Assembly: GCF_030936135.1 (NCBI RefSeq)
Contig: NC_082617.1
Location: 2,414,001-2,478,000 of the forward strand
Length of the DNA stretch: 64,000 nt
Origin: Gavia stellata
Taxonomy: Eukaryota; Chordata; Aves; Gaviiformes; Gaviidae
Direction of reading: 5' to 3'
Numbering within the stretch: the first letter of the stretch is position 1; every line of letters starts with the position of its first letter. Of the stretch, positions 62,799 through 64,000 are shown piece after piece. The notes under the pieces are model-generated. The model was not told the origin of the DNA. It saw nothing but the letters and a program-made list of their open reading frames with translations, and made no database searches. The translations under genes were made by a program, and so were the position numbers.

Positions 62799-63149
62799 GT
62801 AAGAGCCAGTTTCAAAAATGAATTGTTCGGCTGAGAAATTGGTATTGACTCCACACTAAACAAACAAAATCTTGCTCTGATCAATTGTTAATCTTAGTTA
62901 AGGGCTTTCAGAAGTTGAAAAGATGGAAAATCCCTTCTACCTGGAAACTTTATATAATAATACATGAATGGGATTATTAGACTTGGTTTAAAAGGAAAGT
63001 TAAACAAAAAAATGTTAAAACCAAACCAAAAAGCCCTGCACAATGCTCTTATGTGATATGGATTACGTGCTTTCACACTGAGAGGAGAGCAGCCTGTTTG
63101 AATAGTTCAGGAAGAATTGCAGGAATGTGCACTAAATGGTGATTTGAAT

Positions 63150-63260
63150 AAATTTAGTATTATAGAAAGATTCAGTTTGACTGGGGCCACCTGGAAGCAT
63201 CTAGTCCAACCTCCTCTGAGTTAGCAGAGCTAACTTCAAAGCTGCATCAGGCTGGTCAGG
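63150..63260 (-). mobile_element. CR1 LINE 3' tip, reverse orientation
   Basis: TATAGAAAGATTCAGTTTGA, CACCTGGAAGCATCTAGTCC and AACCTCCTCTGAG match the reversed CR1 3' tip (the ATAGAATCATT, then GATCATCTAGTCCAACC wording). It is a short remnant in PNPLA7 intron 18. Confidence 0.75.
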
Positions 63261-64000
63261 GAATATGTAGTTATTAAAAGGTGTTAAAGCAACTTTTGAT
63301 TTCAAAATCGTAGTATTTATCCATGTTTCATTTCTGTCCCATATTTGTTTTTTGTTTCTCAGACCTAGCTGAACAACTGAAATGGGAGTCCTACATCATA
63401 AATATCCATGGCTTGTTTGAGTTTTAGCTTTAAAATTAGAAGGTTTCTGAAGTTCTGGAACTGTTGTTCAGGCCCCCTTCTGCTTTCTGAGCTGAAACCT
63501 AAACATTTAATGTAAGTCTGCTTAGAGCCAGAATTAGCGTACCTCTGAATAAAGAAAGTAGGAGAGTTGTTATTAGTACTATGGGAAGAAATTATCGTTC
63601 ATAGAGATCAAGAGGAAGAAGGAGGAGGAGTACAAGGCAGGTTTCCTCTAGAGAGCTGATTCGAGATTGTGCTGATTGCAAAAGGTGGTATTTTTGAAAG
63701 TGGCATGATCCAGCACTTGAGTGTTACCCACTGGTATAAGAGGTTCTCCTCTGCTACCTTGCCTCTTTCCCTTGATCGCTGGCTATGTCTATAATGGAGG
63801 ACTCTCTCTCTGTAGCTGGGGCAGGAGTACAACATCAGCACGTGAGACCTAGTTGTCCCTGGCAGGTGTTGTCAAGTGTTCGTGGCAGAGGTCTTGTGTA
63901 CTGCGTTGGACTGGGAACTGACCTAACATCTGAGTTGTTTTTCTTGACAGAAGTAAAAAGTTTTCTTGTAAGGAGGGTGAAGTCTCTGGACCTTTTCAAT

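Noticed and set aside
63935-63980. Possible further PNPLA7 exon after TTTCTTGACAG near 63950
   Set aside because: The following bases give an in-frame stop at once and do not resemble the expected continuation of the third cNMP-like domain.

Overview
This is eukaryotic nuclear DNA, almost certainly from a bird. The signs are compact spliced genes with GT-AG introns, CpG-island promoters, and CR1 LINE copies that end in the ATTCTRTG-type 3' repeat typical of avian CR1. I could not determine the species. The order ZMYND19 - DPH7 - MRPL41 - PNPLA7 is the order at human 9q34.3 (recalled, not searched), shown here in the opposite overall orientation.

Layout. 1-7648: 3' part of ZMYND19 (+ strand, last three coding exons), with a CR1 LINE in the intron after the first visible exon. 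7649-13130: probable AU-rich 3' UTR, then intergenic DNA with a long, heavily decayed CR1-superfamily LINE (about 11330-13110). 13130-21200: complete nine-exon DPH7 (+ strand), starting in a CpG island that holds a GC minisatellite. 21201-24600: DPH7 3' UTR and the gap to MRPL41, which converges from the other strand. 24731-25138: MRPL41 (- strand, uninterrupted reading frame). 25139-25870: CpG island between MRPL41 and PNPLA7, with four CCAAT boxes in alternating orientation. 25440-64000: 5' half of PNPLA7 (+ strand). Seventeen coding exons join in one open frame of 637 codons before the window ends. They cover the N-terminal membrane anchor, two cyclic-nucleotide-binding-like domains and the start of the third. 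The patatin catalytic domain lies beyond the window.

The four genes are neighbours, not one pathway: a MYND zinc-finger adaptor, a diphthamide-synthesis WD-repeat enzyme, a mitochondrial ribosomal protein and an ER lysophospholipase. The strongest functional link is the shared MRPL41/PNPLA7 promoter. Splice junctions were chosen by hand, using GT-AG sites, reading-frame continuity across every junction, and family resemblance. I found no novel multi-gene system. The points worth checking are splice-site details, repeats close to exons, promoter architecture and a lineage-variable DPH7 C-terminal region.
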